A DNA stretch of 64,000 nucleotides from Pelagibacter sp052048135 (GCF_052048135.1 NZ_JBNAIM010000002.1:248001-312000); one strand, 5' to 3'. Positions 36,286 to 44,928 are shown, counted from the first letter of the stretch. Numbers and translations: made by a program. The notes: generated by a model from the sequence alone, not told the origin.

Positions 36286-37253
36286 GGAATAATTACAGCA
36301 GGTCCTAAAATTTTTCTTCCTTCTAACTCTTGATGTGCTTTTACAATTTGTTCTAAAGAATACTTTTTAAAAATATTTAATTTAAATTTTTTATTGATGA
36401 ACATTTCAAAAACTTTATTAGCTGCCTCATCCAATTCTTCTTTTGTAGAAGTGTAATGAGCAATACTTGGTCTTGTTAAATATAATCCTTTTGGTGCTAA
36501 AGATTTTCCAACATTACATGGTTCTATAGGACCAGATGCATTTCCAAAAGAAACCATCATTCCTCTAACTTTTAAACATTCAATTGAATCATCAAATGTT
36601 TTTTTACCAACACCATCGTAAACTACCGGAACACCAACTCCGTTAGTAATTTCTTTAACTTTTTCAGCAAAGTTTTCTTTAGAATAATTAATTACATGAT
36701 CGCAGCCATTAGCTTTAGCTATATCAATCTTTTCATCAGATCCAACAGTTCCAATAACAGTACAACCCAAACTTTTTGCCCACTGACAAAATATTTGTCC
36801 AACACCACCCGCAGCCGCATGAAATAATATAGTTTCACCTGATTTCACTGGATATGTTTTATGAAGAAGATAAAAAACTGTGAAACCTTTTGTCATTAAC
36901 GTTACAACGTTTTCTAATTCTATTTTATCAGGTACTTTAACTAATTTTTTAGTTGGAAAAATTCTGTGTGTTGCATATGAACCGATTGGCATTGATGCAT
37001 AAGCAACTTTATCTCCGACCTTAAAGTCTTTTACATCTGGTCCAACTTTTTCAATTATTCCTGCACCCTCAATTCCAATATTTGATGGCAATTCAACAGG
37101 GTAGAGGCCCGATCTATGATAGGTATCAATATAATTTAAACCAATAGCTTCATTTTTAATTAAAACTTCACCAGATTTAGGTTCACCTAACTTAATATCT
37201 TTTAATTCTAAAACTTCTGGTCCGCCATTTTTTGAAATTATTACTGCTTTCAT
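36282..37253 (-). CDS. qor: Zinc-less quinone oxidoreductase (MDR family, Qor)
   Basis: NADPH-dependent reductase of quinones or enones. The 323-residue protein has GroES-like N-terminal domain features (EAIGLNYIDTYHRSGLYP, GIEGAGIIEKVG) and the NADPH-binding FHAAAGGVGQIFCQWAKSLG near residue 139. It lacks the structural-zinc Cys cluster and catalytic zinc ligands, as expected for Qor. It overlaps the pirin gene by four bases, and the two are probably cotranscribed. Confidence 0.92.
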   Translation of the reverse strand: MKAVIISKNGGPEVLELKDIKLGEPKSGEVLIKNEAIGLNYIDTYHRSGLYPVELPSNIGIEGAGIIEKVGPDVKDFKVGDKVAYASMPIGSYATHRIFPTKKLVKVPDKIELENVVTLMTKGFTVFYLLHKTYPVKSGETILFHAAAGGVGQIFCQWAKSLGCTVIGTVGSDEKIDIAKANGCDHVINYSKENFAEKVKEITNGVGVPVVYDGVGKKTFDDSIECLKVRGMMVSFGNASGPIEPCNVGKSLAPKGLYLTRPSIAHYTSTKEELDEAANKVFEMFINKKFKLNIFKKYSLEQIVKAHQELEGRKILGPAVIIP

Positions 37254-38095
37254 TTTACAAATGTACCATTATGATAATCTTGAACAGCTTGCAAGATCTC
37301 TGCTTTGGTATTCATAACAAAAGGTCCACCTCTTGCAATTTCTTCATTAATTGGTTTACCTGATATAACTAAAAATTTTGCTTTTGTTTTTGCTTTAATT
37401 TTTAATTCCTCACCTTTTGTAAGTAATATCAAAGTGCTATTTTTGACATTATCATGTTTTTTTGAACCAATTTCTATTTCACCATCAATTAAATAAACAA
37501 AAGTATTATGTGTAGATCGTAAATTAAAATTAAATTCTTTATCTTTATGTAGCTCAACATCAAAATATATAGGCTCAACATTGTGTCCTTTTACTGGACC
37601 TTCAGCTTTTTCAAACTTACCAGCTATTACTTTTACTTGCTTGTCTTGATCTTGATGCACACTCATTTTATCTGCATCAATATAAATATATTCAGGTTTG
37701 CTCATTTTTAATTTGGCTGGCATGTTAATCCACAATTGAAACCCATGAAGTTTACCTTCCTTCATTGCAGGCATTTCAGAATGAATAATTCCACTTCCAG
37801 TTTTCATCCATTGAACATCTCCTGCTGTCATTCTACCTTCACCACCAGTGCTATCTTTGTGTTCAAAATCACCTGCCAACATATATGTAACAGTTTCAAT
37901 CCCTCTGTGCGGATGTGGAGGAAAACCAGCAATATAGTCTTCACTATTTTCTGAACCAAATTCATCCAACATCAAAAAGGGATCAAAATAATTTGGTTCA
38001 ACTCCAATACTTCTCTTAAGCTTAACACCAGCTCCATCAGAAGCAGGGATAGGATCAATAATTTGTTTTACTTCAATATTTTTCATGTCATTCAA
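37250..38095 (-). CDS. Pirin family protein
   Basis: A bicupin iron protein; family members are quercetinase-like or regulatory. The 281-residue protein has the signature FPPHPHRGIETVTYMLAGDF with metal ligands His61 and His63, and SGIIHSEMP with His105 and Glu107, so the N-terminal metal site is complete. It lies in a leftward cluster with CDGSH, DoxX and qor genes, all redox-related, which suggests a linked oxidative-stress role. Confidence 0.93.
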   Translation of the reverse strand: MNDMKNIEVKQIIDPIPASDGAGVKLKRSIGVEPNYFDPFLMLDEFGSENSEDYIAGFPPHPHRGIETVTYMLAGDFEHKDSTGGEGRMTAGDVQWMKTGSGIIHSEMPAMKEGKLHGFQLWINMPAKLKMSKPEYIYIDADKMSVHQDQDKQVKVIAGKFEKAEGPVKGHNVEPIYFDVELHKDKEFNFNLRSTHNTFVYLIDGEIEIGSKKHDNVKNSTLILLTKGEELKIKAKTKAKFLVISGKPINEEIARGGPFVMNTKAEILQAVQDYHNGTFVK

Positions 38096-38122
38096 ATAAT
38101 TAATTAAATATTTATTTCAAGG

Positions 38123-38491
38123 TTACTTTTTGTCTAAACAATAACCTTTAGCACCATTCACAACTAAAAATAAAAATCCACCTGCTAAAGCGATGTTTTT
38201 CATAAATGCAATAAATTGCATTTGATCTGAAAAATCATTGTGAAAGATAACAGCAGTAGCTATACAAAACAAACTTAGAGCTCCAGCAGCAATTCTTGTT
38301 TGATAACCAACAATAATCAATATTGGTCCAGCTATTTCTAAAATAATTGCTGGTATCAATAAAAATCCAGGAAGCCCAAAACTTTCCATCCAACCAACTG
38401 TTCCCTCATAATTTCCTATTTTATGAAATCCACTTAATAAAAAAACTATAGAGATAAAAATTCTACCAATTAAATCCAATATATTTGTCAT
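38123..38491 (-). CDS. DoxX family membrane protein
   Basis: A 122-residue protein with four hydrophobic helices. ILDLIGRIFISIVFLLSGFHKI at the start and ILEIAGPILIIVGYQTRIAAG near residue 47 are DoxX hallmarks. DoxX proteins occur in thiosulfate:quinone oxidoreductase and in oxidative-stress membrane complexes, but most, including this one, are uncharacterised. Its start lies three bases from the CDGSH gene stop, so the two are probably cotranscribed. Confidence 0.88.
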   Translation of the reverse strand: MTNILDLIGRIFISIVFLLSGFHKIGNYEGTVGWMESFGLPGFLLIPAIILEIAGPILIIVGYQTRIAAGALSLFCIATAVIFHNDFSDQMQFIAFMKNIALAGGFLFLVVNGAKGYCLDKK

Positions 38492-38494
38492 ATT

Positions 38495-38731
38495 CTATTT
38501 ATTGTGTGATCCATCACAGAATGGCTGATTGTTAGTTTGTTTGCAAGTACAAAAAAACATTTTTTTTGTCGCTTCAGCTTTATATGCAACAGGATTAAAT
38601 TCAGAACCTTTGTGAGAGCCATCACAAAAAGGTTGTTTTGAACTTTTACCACAACTACACCAAAAATAAGATTTGCCTTCTTCAACTTCTACTGCAATTG
38701 CTCCGTTACCTGCTCTTTGTCCTTTAGTCAT
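38495..38731 (-). CDS. Double CDGSH iron-sulfur protein
   Basis: A 78-residue protein with two CDGSH-type [2Fe-2S] sites, each using three Cys and one His: Cys25, Cys27, Cys36 and His40, then Cys61, Cys63, Cys72 and His76 (CDGSH at 36-40 and 72-76). This is the compact bacterial MitoNEET-like two-domain form with no membrane anchor. It probably handles electron or cluster transfer. It heads the leftward group with doxX, pirin and qor. Confidence 0.93.
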   Translation of the reverse strand: MTKGQRAGNGAIAVEVEEGKSYFWCSCGKSSKQPFCDGSHKGSEFNPVAYKAEATKKMFFCTCKQTNNQPFCDGSHNK

Positions 38732-38772
38732 AAATTAATATCCTTAGCTATTACTTAATAAGTTTTATTTTG

Positions 38773-38801
38773 TTGATTTAAATATAGCTTTATGTTATAA
38801 A
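38773..38801 (+). promoter_or_regulatory. Sigma-70-type promoter of the SAM-riboswitch/bhmT transcript
   Basis: TTGATT at 38773-38778 and TATAAA at 38796-38801 are separated by exactly 17 bases. Transcription would begin near 38808, immediately before the first base of the SAM-II P1 stem at 38809. The agreement between promoter and aptamer supports both. Confidence 0.65.
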
Positions 38802-38808
38802 TAAATAT

Positions 38809-38860
38809 AGCGCCGATTTAAGTTAAATTGCGGGCGCTTTAAAAATCCAGCTAAAGCGAC
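38809..38860 (+). promoter_or_regulatory. SAM-II riboswitch aptamer
   Basis: P1 pairs AGCGCC (38809-38814) with GGCGCT (38833-38838). The conserved SAM-II blocks follow in order: GATTTAA in the loop, ATTGC just before the 3' arm of P1, a 10-base linker, then AGCTAAA (38849-38855), which forms the binding pocket and pseudoknot. These blocks and spacings match the known SAM-II (SAM-alpha) aptamer of alphaproteobacteria. It controls the terminator that follows. Confidence 0.9.
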
Positions 38861-38865
38861 GCTTC

Positions 38866-38895
38866 AACCACCGCTTCAGCTGGTGGTTTTTTTTT
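38866..38895 (+). terminator. SAM-II-controlled transcription terminator
   Basis: AACCACC (38866-38872) pairs with GGTGGTT (38882-38888) over a nine-base loop and runs into nine T. A competing pairing exists: CCAGCTAAAGCG (38847-38858, including the SAM pocket) against CGCTTCAGCTGG (38872-38883), 11 of 12 pairs. The inferred switch: SAM bound, pocket held, terminator forms; no SAM, antiterminator forms. Confidence 0.85.
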
Positions 38896-38914
38896 GAACT
38901 TCCAAAACTAAACC

Positions 38915-38968
38915 GGGTATTTGAACCATATTGTGCACCTTGCATTATGCTAAAGCACTAAAAAGGAG
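38915..38968 (+). promoter_or_regulatory. SAM-V riboswitch aptamer
   Basis: A second SAM sensor lies 20 bases beyond the terminator. Candidate P1 is GGGT (38915-38918) with ACCT (38937-38940), and the pseudoknot P2 is GTGC (38933-38936) with GCAC (38955-38958). Core blocks ATTTGAACCATATTGTGC and GCTAAAGCACTAAAAAGGAG fit the SAM-V class described from marine bacteria including Pelagibacter. A Shine-Dalgarno-like GGAG at 38965 lies just after P2 and could be occluded when SAM is bound. Confidence 0.82.
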
Positions 38969-39018
38969 AGAAGAGACAATTTTTTACCCTCTTGGTTTTT
39001 TATTAGTCTCTTTTCTCC
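38965..39018 (+). other. 13-bp hairpin between SAM-V and the bhmT start
   Basis: GGAGAGAAGAGAC (38965-38977) pairs with GTCTCTTTTCTCC (39006-39018) with one G-U pair, leaving a 28-base loop that includes ACCCTCTTGGTTTTTT. The 5' arm contains the Shine-Dalgarno-like GGAG next to SAM-V. The bhmT start has its own site at 39030-39034, which is not in the stem. The role is unknown: an RNA-stability element, a standby site or part of the switch. Confidence 0.7.
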
Positions 39019-39041
39019 ATTTATTTATTGGAGGAAAGAAA

Positions 39042-40100
39042 ATGGCTAATGAATTAAAACAAAGATTAGATAAAGGACCTGTAATTTGTGCAGAGGGTTT
39101 TTTATTTGAAATTGAAAGAAGAGGCTACATGGCATCAGGAGAGTTTGTGCCAATGGTTTCTTTAGATCATCCTGAAGTACTTGAAAATTTACATAGAGAA
39201 TTTCAACATGCAGGCTCTGATGTTGTTGAAGCATTTACTTACAATGGACATCGAGAAAAAATGAGAGTAATTGGCAAGGAAGAATTACTTGAACCTTTAA
39301 ATCGTGCAGCTTTAAAAATAGCAAAAAAAGTTGCATTAGATACACCCAAAGGATCGAAACCAAATTTGATGGCAGGAAATATTTCTAATTCTAACATTTG
39401 GAAAGAAAATGACAAACAATCTCAAAAAGAAGTTGAGAGTATGTTTTCTGAAATGATTGGATGGGCAGTAGATGAAGGAGCAGATATACTTATTGGTGAA
39501 ACTTTTTATTATGCCGAAGAAGCTTTCAAAGCTCTTGAGGTTATGAAAAAAGCAAATCTTCCAACTGTATTAACTATTTCTCCAATGGGTGAAAATGTAA
39601 TGCGAGATGGAAATTCTGTTGTTGATACTTGTAAAGAATTAGAGCAAAAAGGTGCGGATGTAGTTGGTTTAAATTGTTTTAGAGGACCAGCAACCATGTT
39701 TCCTTTTTTAAAAGAAATAAGAAAAGCCGTTAAGTGTCATGTAGGAGCTTTACCTATTCCTTATAGAACTAACGATCAACATCCAACTTTTTTCAATTTA
39801 CCAGATAGAGATGATTGTTCTTGTCCATCTCCACATGGAAGAACATTTCCAACAGCACTTGATCCACATTTTTGTAACAGATATGAGATTGGAAAATTTG
39901 CAAAAGACGCTCATGAACTAGGCATAAACTATCTTGGTGTTTGCTGTGGTGCTAACCCAATGTTGATAAGAGAAGTTGCAGAGTCAATTGGATTAAAAGT
40001 TCCTGCAAGTAAGTATAGAGAAAATATGGAAAATCATTTCATGTATGGGAAAAATAAAAGAATTCCAAAACACATGACTGAGTATGGAGATAAAGCTTAA
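39042..40100 (+). CDS. bhmT: Homocysteine S-methyltransferase (BhmT/MmuM type)
   Basis: Makes methionine from homocysteine with a methyl donor such as glycine betaine, DMSP or S-methylmethionine. The 352-residue zinc enzyme has GLNCFRGP (Cys near residue 211) and GVCCGANP (Cys near 301-302), the three zinc ligands, and an early CAEGFLFEIERRGYM. The ATG at 39042 has GGAGG 7 bases upstream. The frame is open much further back, but that stretch is riboswitch RNA. Tandem SAM-II/SAM-V aptamers shut it down when SAM is plentiful. Confidence 0.93.
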   Translation: MANELKQRLDKGPVICAEGFLFEIERRGYMASGEFVPMVSLDHPEVLENLHREFQHAGSDVVEAFTYNGHREKMRVIGKEELLEPLNRAALKIAKKVALDTPKGSKPNLMAGNISNSNIWKENDKQSQKEVESMFSEMIGWAVDEGADILIGETFYYAEEAFKALEVMKKANLPTVLTISPMGENVMRDGNSVVDTCKELEQKGADVVGLNCFRGPATMFPFLKEIRKAVKCHVGALPIPYRTNDQHPTFFNLPDRDDCSCPSPHGRTFPTALDPHFCNRYEIGKFAKDAHELGINYLGVCCGANPMLIREVAESIGLKVPASKYRENMENHFMYGKNKRIPKHMTEYGDKA

Positions 40101-40101
40101 A

Positions 40102-40767
40102 TTAATTTATTTTGGGTAACAGATCTTTTAAATTTTTGATTTGATTTTTGGGCTCATAATCAAGGTTATCAAAAATATTATTATTTCTGTTTACCCAAAT
40201 AGATTGATAACCATAATTTCCACCACCAGAAACATCCCAAGTGTTAGCACTTAAAAAAGCAACTTCACTTTTTTCAATCTGATATTTTTTTATTGGAATA
40301 TCGTAAACTTTAGAACTTGGTTTATAAATCCCAACTTCTTCAATAGAAAATATATCATCAAATAAATTATCTAAATCATTACTATTAACTAATTCTTTTA
40401 GTAATGAAGGAGTGCCATTAGAAAGAATAGCTAATTTAAATTTTTTTTCTTTTAGGTTTTTTAAAGTTTCAGGAACTTCTTTGTAGGGTGACAGTACTTT
40501 ATATAAATTAAGTAATTCATCTTTCATAGAAAGATCTATATTAAAAGCTTTCATTGACTTATCTAAACTATCTTCAGTAACTTGCCAAAAATCTTTATGT
40601 CTTTCCATTAAACTTCGAAGCCAAGTATATTCTAATTGTGTAGTCCTCCAAAAATTTGCAAAAGCCTCCCATTTGCTACCAATTTTATCCTTACATTTTT
40701 CAGCAGCTGAGTTAACATCAAACAGCGTTCCGTAAGCATCAAAAATTATTGCTTTAACATTTTTCAT
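40102..40767 (-). CDS. HAD hydrolase, haloacid dehalogenase type II
   Basis: A 221-residue HAD enzyme resembling L-2-haloacid dehalogenases. Nucleophile motif IIFDAYGTLFDVNSAAE (Asp near residue 10), motif II LSNGTPSLLKEL, the Lys-bearing YKPSSKVYD and the final FLSANTWDVSGGGNYGYQSIWVNR, which is typical of type II dehalogenases. It is convergent with bhmT (1 base apart) and 17 bases from divergent rsmE. Activity on natural organohalides is plausible but unproven. Confidence 0.88.
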   Translation of the reverse strand: MKNVKAIIFDAYGTLFDVNSAAEKCKDKIGSKWEAFANFWRTTQLEYTWLRSLMERHKDFWQVTEDSLDKSMKAFNIDLSMKDELLNLYKVLSPYKEVPETLKNLKEKKFKLAILSNGTPSLLKELVNSNDLDNLFDDIFSIEEVGIYKPSSKVYDIPIKKYQIEKSEVAFLSANTWDVSGGGNYGYQSIWVNRNNNIFDNLDYEPKNQIKNLKDLLPKIN

Positions 40768-40784
40768 AAACTAACTTAACACAA

Positions 40785-41486
40785 ATGAGCAATATTAGAT
40801 TATTTTTTTCAAACATATTATCCGCAGATACGACTGATAGATTAGATAAGTCCCAATCACATTATTTGGTTAAAGTTATGCGTATTAAAGAAAGTGAAGT
40901 TTTTTCAATATTTAATCAAAATGGAGAATGGGAAGCAAAAGTTTTGAAGATATCCAAAGGTATTGTTGAATTTAAAACAGTTAAACAATTAAGAAAAAAA
41001 GAAAGTTCAAAAGAATTGTGGCTAGCATTCTCTCCAATAAAATCAAATTATCAAAATTTTATGATTCAAAAAGCAACAGAATTAGGAGTAACAAAATTCT
41101 TACCCATTATTTTTGATAGAACAGTTGTGAGGAAAATTAATAACGAGCGTTTAGAAAAAATAGTTATTGAAGCTAGTGAACAATCAAATCGATTAAATGT
41201 GCCTGAAATTGAGAAAGCACAAGATTTAAAAAATTTTTTAAACTCAAATTCAATGGATTTAATTTTTACTGATTTAAATTCAGATAATAAAAAAATTGAA
41301 AAATCAAAGTTAACAGATAAGCCTATTTGCATTATAATAGGTCCAGAGGGTGATTTTTCAGAGGCTGAGAGAGAGGAGATTCTCTCTTTTAAAGGTGTTC
41401 AGTCTCTTAAAATTAATGAGAATATTTTAAGATCAGAAACAGCAGTGATATCTGCTATTTCGATCATAAATTATGTGATTAATTGA
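40785..41486 (+). CDS. rsmE: 16S rRNA (uracil-1498-N3)-methyltransferase
   Basis: SPOUT-fold RNA methylase. The 233-residue protein has the N-terminal PUA-like region (SHYLVKVMRIKESEVFSIFN), MIQKATELGVTKFLPI, a region near residue 130 with EQSNRL, and the knot segment IIIGPEGDFSEAEREEI (near 183) plus LRSETAVISAIS (near 217). All RsmE landmarks are present. It precedes the cytochrome oxidase operon by 60 bases. Confidence 0.96.
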   Translation: MSNIRLFFSNILSADTTDRLDKSQSHYLVKVMRIKESEVFSIFNQNGEWEAKVLKISKGIVEFKTVKQLRKKESSKELWLAFSPIKSNYQNFMIQKATELGVTKFLPIIFDRTVVRKINNERLEKIVIEASEQSNRLNVPEIEKAQDLKNFLNSNSMDLIFTDLNSDNKKIEKSKLTDKPICIIIGPEGDFSEAEREEILSFKGVQSLKINENILRSETAVISAISIINYVIN

Positions 41487-41546
41487 TAAATTGTCGCGAA
41501 AACTAAAGTGTAATTTTTATAAAAGGGCTTTATATAGCTATTAAAA

Positions 41547-42359
41547 ATGAAAAAAATTTTTTACATATTTTCAGGAACTTTTATATCGCAAAATGCTTTT
41601 GCTAATCAGCCTGTTGACTGGCAATTAGGTTTTCAAAAAGCTGCATCAGAGTCTATGAGAGAAATTGTTGCTTTTCATGACAAACTTTTATTACCAATTA
41701 TTATTGCAATAAGTGTGTTCGTTTTATTTTTAATGCTTTATGCATGTGTAAGATTTAGAGCATCAGCAAATCCAAATCCTTCAAAAAGAACACATAATGT
41801 AACTGTGGAAGTTTTATGGACTTTAATTCCATGTTTAATTCTAATAGTCATGGCAGTCCCTTCATTTAAAATTTTATATAAACAAGACACAATACCAAAA
41901 GCAGATTTAACAATTAAAGCTATTGGTTATCAGTGGTACTGGGGATATGAGTATCCGGATGAAAATATAATTTTCGACTCTTATATGATTGAGGAAAAAG
42001 ATTTAGAAGCAAATCAACCAAGATTATTAGCAGTTGATAATGAAGTAGTAGTCCCAGTTGATAAAGTTGTAAAAGTTTTAATCACTGCTAACGATGTTTT
42101 ACATGCTTGGGCCTTACCATCGTTTGGAGTAAAAAGAGATGCGGTACCTGGTAGAATTAATGAAACATGGTTTAAAGCAGAAAAAGTTGGAACATACTAT
42201 GGCCAGTGTTCAGAACTATGTGGGATTAAACATGCGTTTATGCCAATAACTGTTAAGGTAGTAAGTGAAGAAGAATACCAAGAATGGTTATCTGAGGCGC
42301 GTGTAAAATTTGCAAAAGAAGAAATTGAAAATGATAAACTTAAATTAGCGAGTAAATAA
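41547..42359 (+). CDS. ctaC: Cytochrome c oxidase subunit II
   Basis: Carries the CuA centre that receives electrons from cytochrome c. The 270-residue protein has a signal-like N-terminus (to about NAFAN), two transmembrane helices (about 47-67 and 90-108), the aromatic WYWGYEYP block and the CuA ligands in CSELCGIKHAFM (near residue 220), with the further His in VLHAWALP. It begins the aa3 oxidase operon, and ctaD follows after 2 bases. Confidence 0.97.
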   Translation: MKKIFYIFSGTFISQNAFANQPVDWQLGFQKAASESMREIVAFHDKLLLPIIIAISVFVLFLMLYACVRFRASANPNPSKRTHNVTVEVLWTLIPCLILIVMAVPSFKILYKQDTIPKADLTIKAIGYQWYWGYEYPDENIIFDSYMIEEKDLEANQPRLLAVDNEVVVPVDKVVKVLITANDVLHAWALPSFGVKRDAVPGRINETWFKAEKVGTYYGQCSELCGIKHAFMPITVKVVSEEEYQEWLSEARVKFAKEEIENDKLKLASK

Positions 42360-42361
42360 AT

Positions 42362-43996
42362 ATGTATACACAAACAGCATCACACGACGATCATCATACA
42401 CCAACAGGTTGGAAACGTTGGGCGTACTCTACTAATCATAAAGACATTGGTACAATGTACTTAATTTTTGCAATAGTTGCAGGAGTTATAGGCACAGCTT
42501 TTTCTGTTTTAATGAGAATGGAATTAATGCATCCTGGCGATGGTATTTTAGGTGGGAATTATCATTTATATAATGTTTTAGTTACTGGCCATGGTTTAAT
42601 TATGATTTTCTTCATGGTCATGCCTGCCATGATAGGTGGTTTTGGTAATTGGTTTGTACCAATTATGATTGGTGCACCCGATATGGCATTTCCTAGAATG
42701 AATAATATTTCTTTCTGGTTATTACCAGTTTCATTAACTTTATTAATCTTATCAATTTTTGCTGATGGCCCTCCAGGTCAAACAGGAGTTGGTGGTGGTT
42801 GGACTATTTATCCACCGTTATCATCTAAAGCAGGTCAGCCAGGACCAGCTATGGATTTAGCAATTTTAAGTTTACACTTAGCTGGTGCATCTTCAATTTT
42901 GGGAGCAGTTAATTTTATTACAACAATTTTAAACATGAGAACTCCAGGAATGACATTACATAAAATGCCATTGTTTGCTTGGTCGATCTTGGTAACAGCG
43001 TTCTTGTTGTTATTGTCATTACCAGTTTTGGCTGGAGCAATTACAATGTTATTAACTGATAGAAATTTTGGAACCGCCTTTTTCGAGGCACAGACCGGAG
43101 GAGATCCAGTTTTGTTTCAACATTTGTTTTGGTTCTTTGGTCATCCAGAAGTTTATATTTTAATTTTACCAGGTTTTGGAATGATCAGTCATATTGTATC
43201 AACATTTTCTAGAAAACCAGTTTTTGGTTATTTAGGTATGGCATATGCCATGGTAGCAATTGGAATAGTTGGTTTCGTAGTATGGGCTCACCATATGTAC
43301 ACAGTTGGATTAAGTACAGATACTAAGGCTTACTTTTTAGCAGCAACAATGATTATTGCAGTGCCAACAGGAATAAAAATTTTCTCATGGATAGCAACTA
43401 TGTGGGGTGGATCTATTTCATTCAAAACACCTATGATGTGGGCTCTTGGTTTTATATTCATGTTTACAGTAGGTGGTGTAACAGGTGTTGTGCTAGCAAA
43501 TGCAGGTGTAGATACTGCAATGCATGATACTTATTATGTTGTCGCTCACTTCCATTATGTGCTTTCATTAGGTGCAGTTTTTGCAATTTTTGCAGGTTTC
43601 TATTATTGGTTTTCAAAAATGTCAGGCTACGAATATTCTGAATGGATGGGCCAATTACATTTTTGGTTAACATTTATAGGTGTTAACTTAATTTTCTTCC
43701 CTCAACATTTCCTAGGTTTGGCAGGAATGCCAAGAAGATATGCAGATTATCCAGATGCATTTGCTGGATGGAATTATATATCTTCAATAGGTTCTTATGT
43801 TGCGGTTGCCGGGTTAGCAGTATTTTTTGCAAATCTTATTTATGCTTTTGCAAAGAAGAAAGCAGCTGAACAAAATCCTTGGGGTGAAGGTGCTACAACT
43901 TTAGAATGGACTGTGCCATCTCCACCTAATTTCCATACATTTGAGGAATTGCCAAAGTTTGTTGATGATCAAGAGACAGAAAAATCACACAGCTAA
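42362..43996 (+). CDS. ctaD: Cytochrome c oxidase subunit I
   Basis: The proton-pumping core with heme a and the heme a3-CuB site. The 544-residue protein has twelve helices, the heme a ligand in TGHGLIMIFFMVMP, the His-Tyr pair in GHPEVYI, CuB His in WAHHMYTVG, and the heme a3 / heme a His in AHFHYVLS. The D-channel Asn/Asp region (GNWFVPIMIGAPDMAFPRMN) is complete. It is the second gene of the operon. Confidence 0.98.
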   Translation: MYTQTASHDDHHTPTGWKRWAYSTNHKDIGTMYLIFAIVAGVIGTAFSVLMRMELMHPGDGILGGNYHLYNVLVTGHGLIMIFFMVMPAMIGGFGNWFVPIMIGAPDMAFPRMNNISFWLLPVSLTLLILSIFADGPPGQTGVGGGWTIYPPLSSKAGQPGPAMDLAILSLHLAGASSILGAVNFITTILNMRTPGMTLHKMPLFAWSILVTAFLLLLSLPVLAGAITMLLTDRNFGTAFFEAQTGGDPVLFQHLFWFFGHPEVYILILPGFGMISHIVSTFSRKPVFGYLGMAYAMVAIGIVGFVVWAHHMYTVGLSTDTKAYFLAATMIIAVPTGIKIFSWIATMWGGSISFKTPMMWALGFIFMFTVGGVTGVVLANAGVDTAMHDTYYVVAHFHYVLSLGAVFAIFAGFYYWFSKMSGYEYSEWMGQLHFWLTFIGVNLIFFPQHFLGLAGMPRRYADYPDAFAGWNYISSIGSYVAVAGLAVFFANLIYAFAKKKAAEQNPWGEGATTLEWTVPSPPNFHTFEELPKFVDDQETEKSHS

Positions 43997-44016
43997 AATA
44001 AAAGCTAAAAAAATTG

Positions 44017-44928
44017 ATGGATAGTTCAAAGTTAAAAAAAACAAATTTATCACAAGAAGATTTATTTAATTTCTCTGAGTTATTTAAATTGATGAAGCCA
44101 AGAGTTATGTCTTTGGTGATTTTTACATGTGCAGTTGGTTTATTAACTGCACCAAATCTTGTTTCAACAAAAGATGCTATAATTGGAATTTTATTAGTCT
44201 CATTAGGCGCTGGAGCCGCTGGAGCATTGAATATGTGGTATGAGTCTGATCTTGATGCTTTAATGACTAGAACTTGTTTAAGACCAATACCAACTGGAAA
44301 AGTAAATAAAAATCAGGCTCTTATATTTGGAGTTACTCTATCAATTGTTTCTGTAGTAGCGTTGGATTATTTTACGAATAGAATTTCAGCTGCAATATTA
44401 CTATTAACAATTTTATTTTATGTTTTTGTTTATACAATTTGGCTGAAAAGAAGAACGCCGCAAAATATTGTTATTGGTGGAGCTGCTGGAGCATTTCCAC
44501 CTGTGATTGGATGGACAATTGCAACTGGTTCACTTTCAATTGAACCATTAGCTTTCTTCTTAATTATATTTTTTTGGACGCCTTCACATTTTTGGGCTTT
44601 AAGTCTGTATAAATCTGATGATTATAAAAGAGCCAATATACCAATGCTTCCCATAACAAATGGAGTTGAGAGCACAAAAATAAATATATTTGTTTATTCA
44701 TTGTTAATGCTGCCAGTTATAATTTTTCCATATTTAATTGATTTTGTTGGATTAATTTTTTTAATTCCATCACTATTGTTAACTTTTTATTATAATTTTT
44801 TATGTTTTGAGCTTTATAATTATAAAAAAAATAAATTTAACTCTAAAAAAGCCAAATCAATATTTGGGTACTCAATATTATATTTATTTTTGGTTTTTGT
44901 ACTTTTTCTGATAGATAAAATAACATGA
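44017..44928 (+). CDS. ctaB: Protoheme IX farnesyltransferase (heme O synthase)
   Basis: Adds the farnesyl tail to heme for the oxidase. About 303 residues and nine hydrophobic segments. Prenyl-diphosphate site NMWYESDLDALMTRTCLRPIPTG (near residue 77) is the CtaB signature, and a second acidic loop, SDDYKRANIPMLP, lies near 205. The ATG at 44017 is chosen over the TTG at 44014. Its stop overlaps the start of coxF. Confidence 0.96.
   Translation: MDSSKLKKTNLSQEDLFNFSELFKLMKPRVMSLVIFTCAVGLLTAPNLVSTKDAIIGILLVSLGAGAAGALNMWYESDLDALMTRTCLRPIPTGKVNKNQALIFGVTLSIVSVVALDYFTNRISAAILLLTILFYVFVYTIWLKRRTPQNIVIGGAAGAFPPVIGWTIATGSLSIEPLAFFLIIFFWTPSHFWALSLYKSDDYKRANIPMLPITNGVESTKINIFVYSLLMLPVIIFPYLIDFVGLIFLIPSLLLTFYYNFLCFELYNYKKNKFNSKKAKSIFGYSILYLFLVFVLFLIDKIT

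Noticed and set aside
38488..38685. Second leftward ORF within the CDGSH gene
   Set aside because: It is out of frame, with no recognisable motif, while the overlapping frame has two complete CDGSH sites.
38931..39041. N-terminal extension of the homocysteine methyltransferase from a TTG at 38931
   Set aside because: The stretch is the SAM-V aptamer and its hairpin; the conserved protein begins at 39042 with its own GGAGG. The ATT possibility at 38979 is kept as a finding only.
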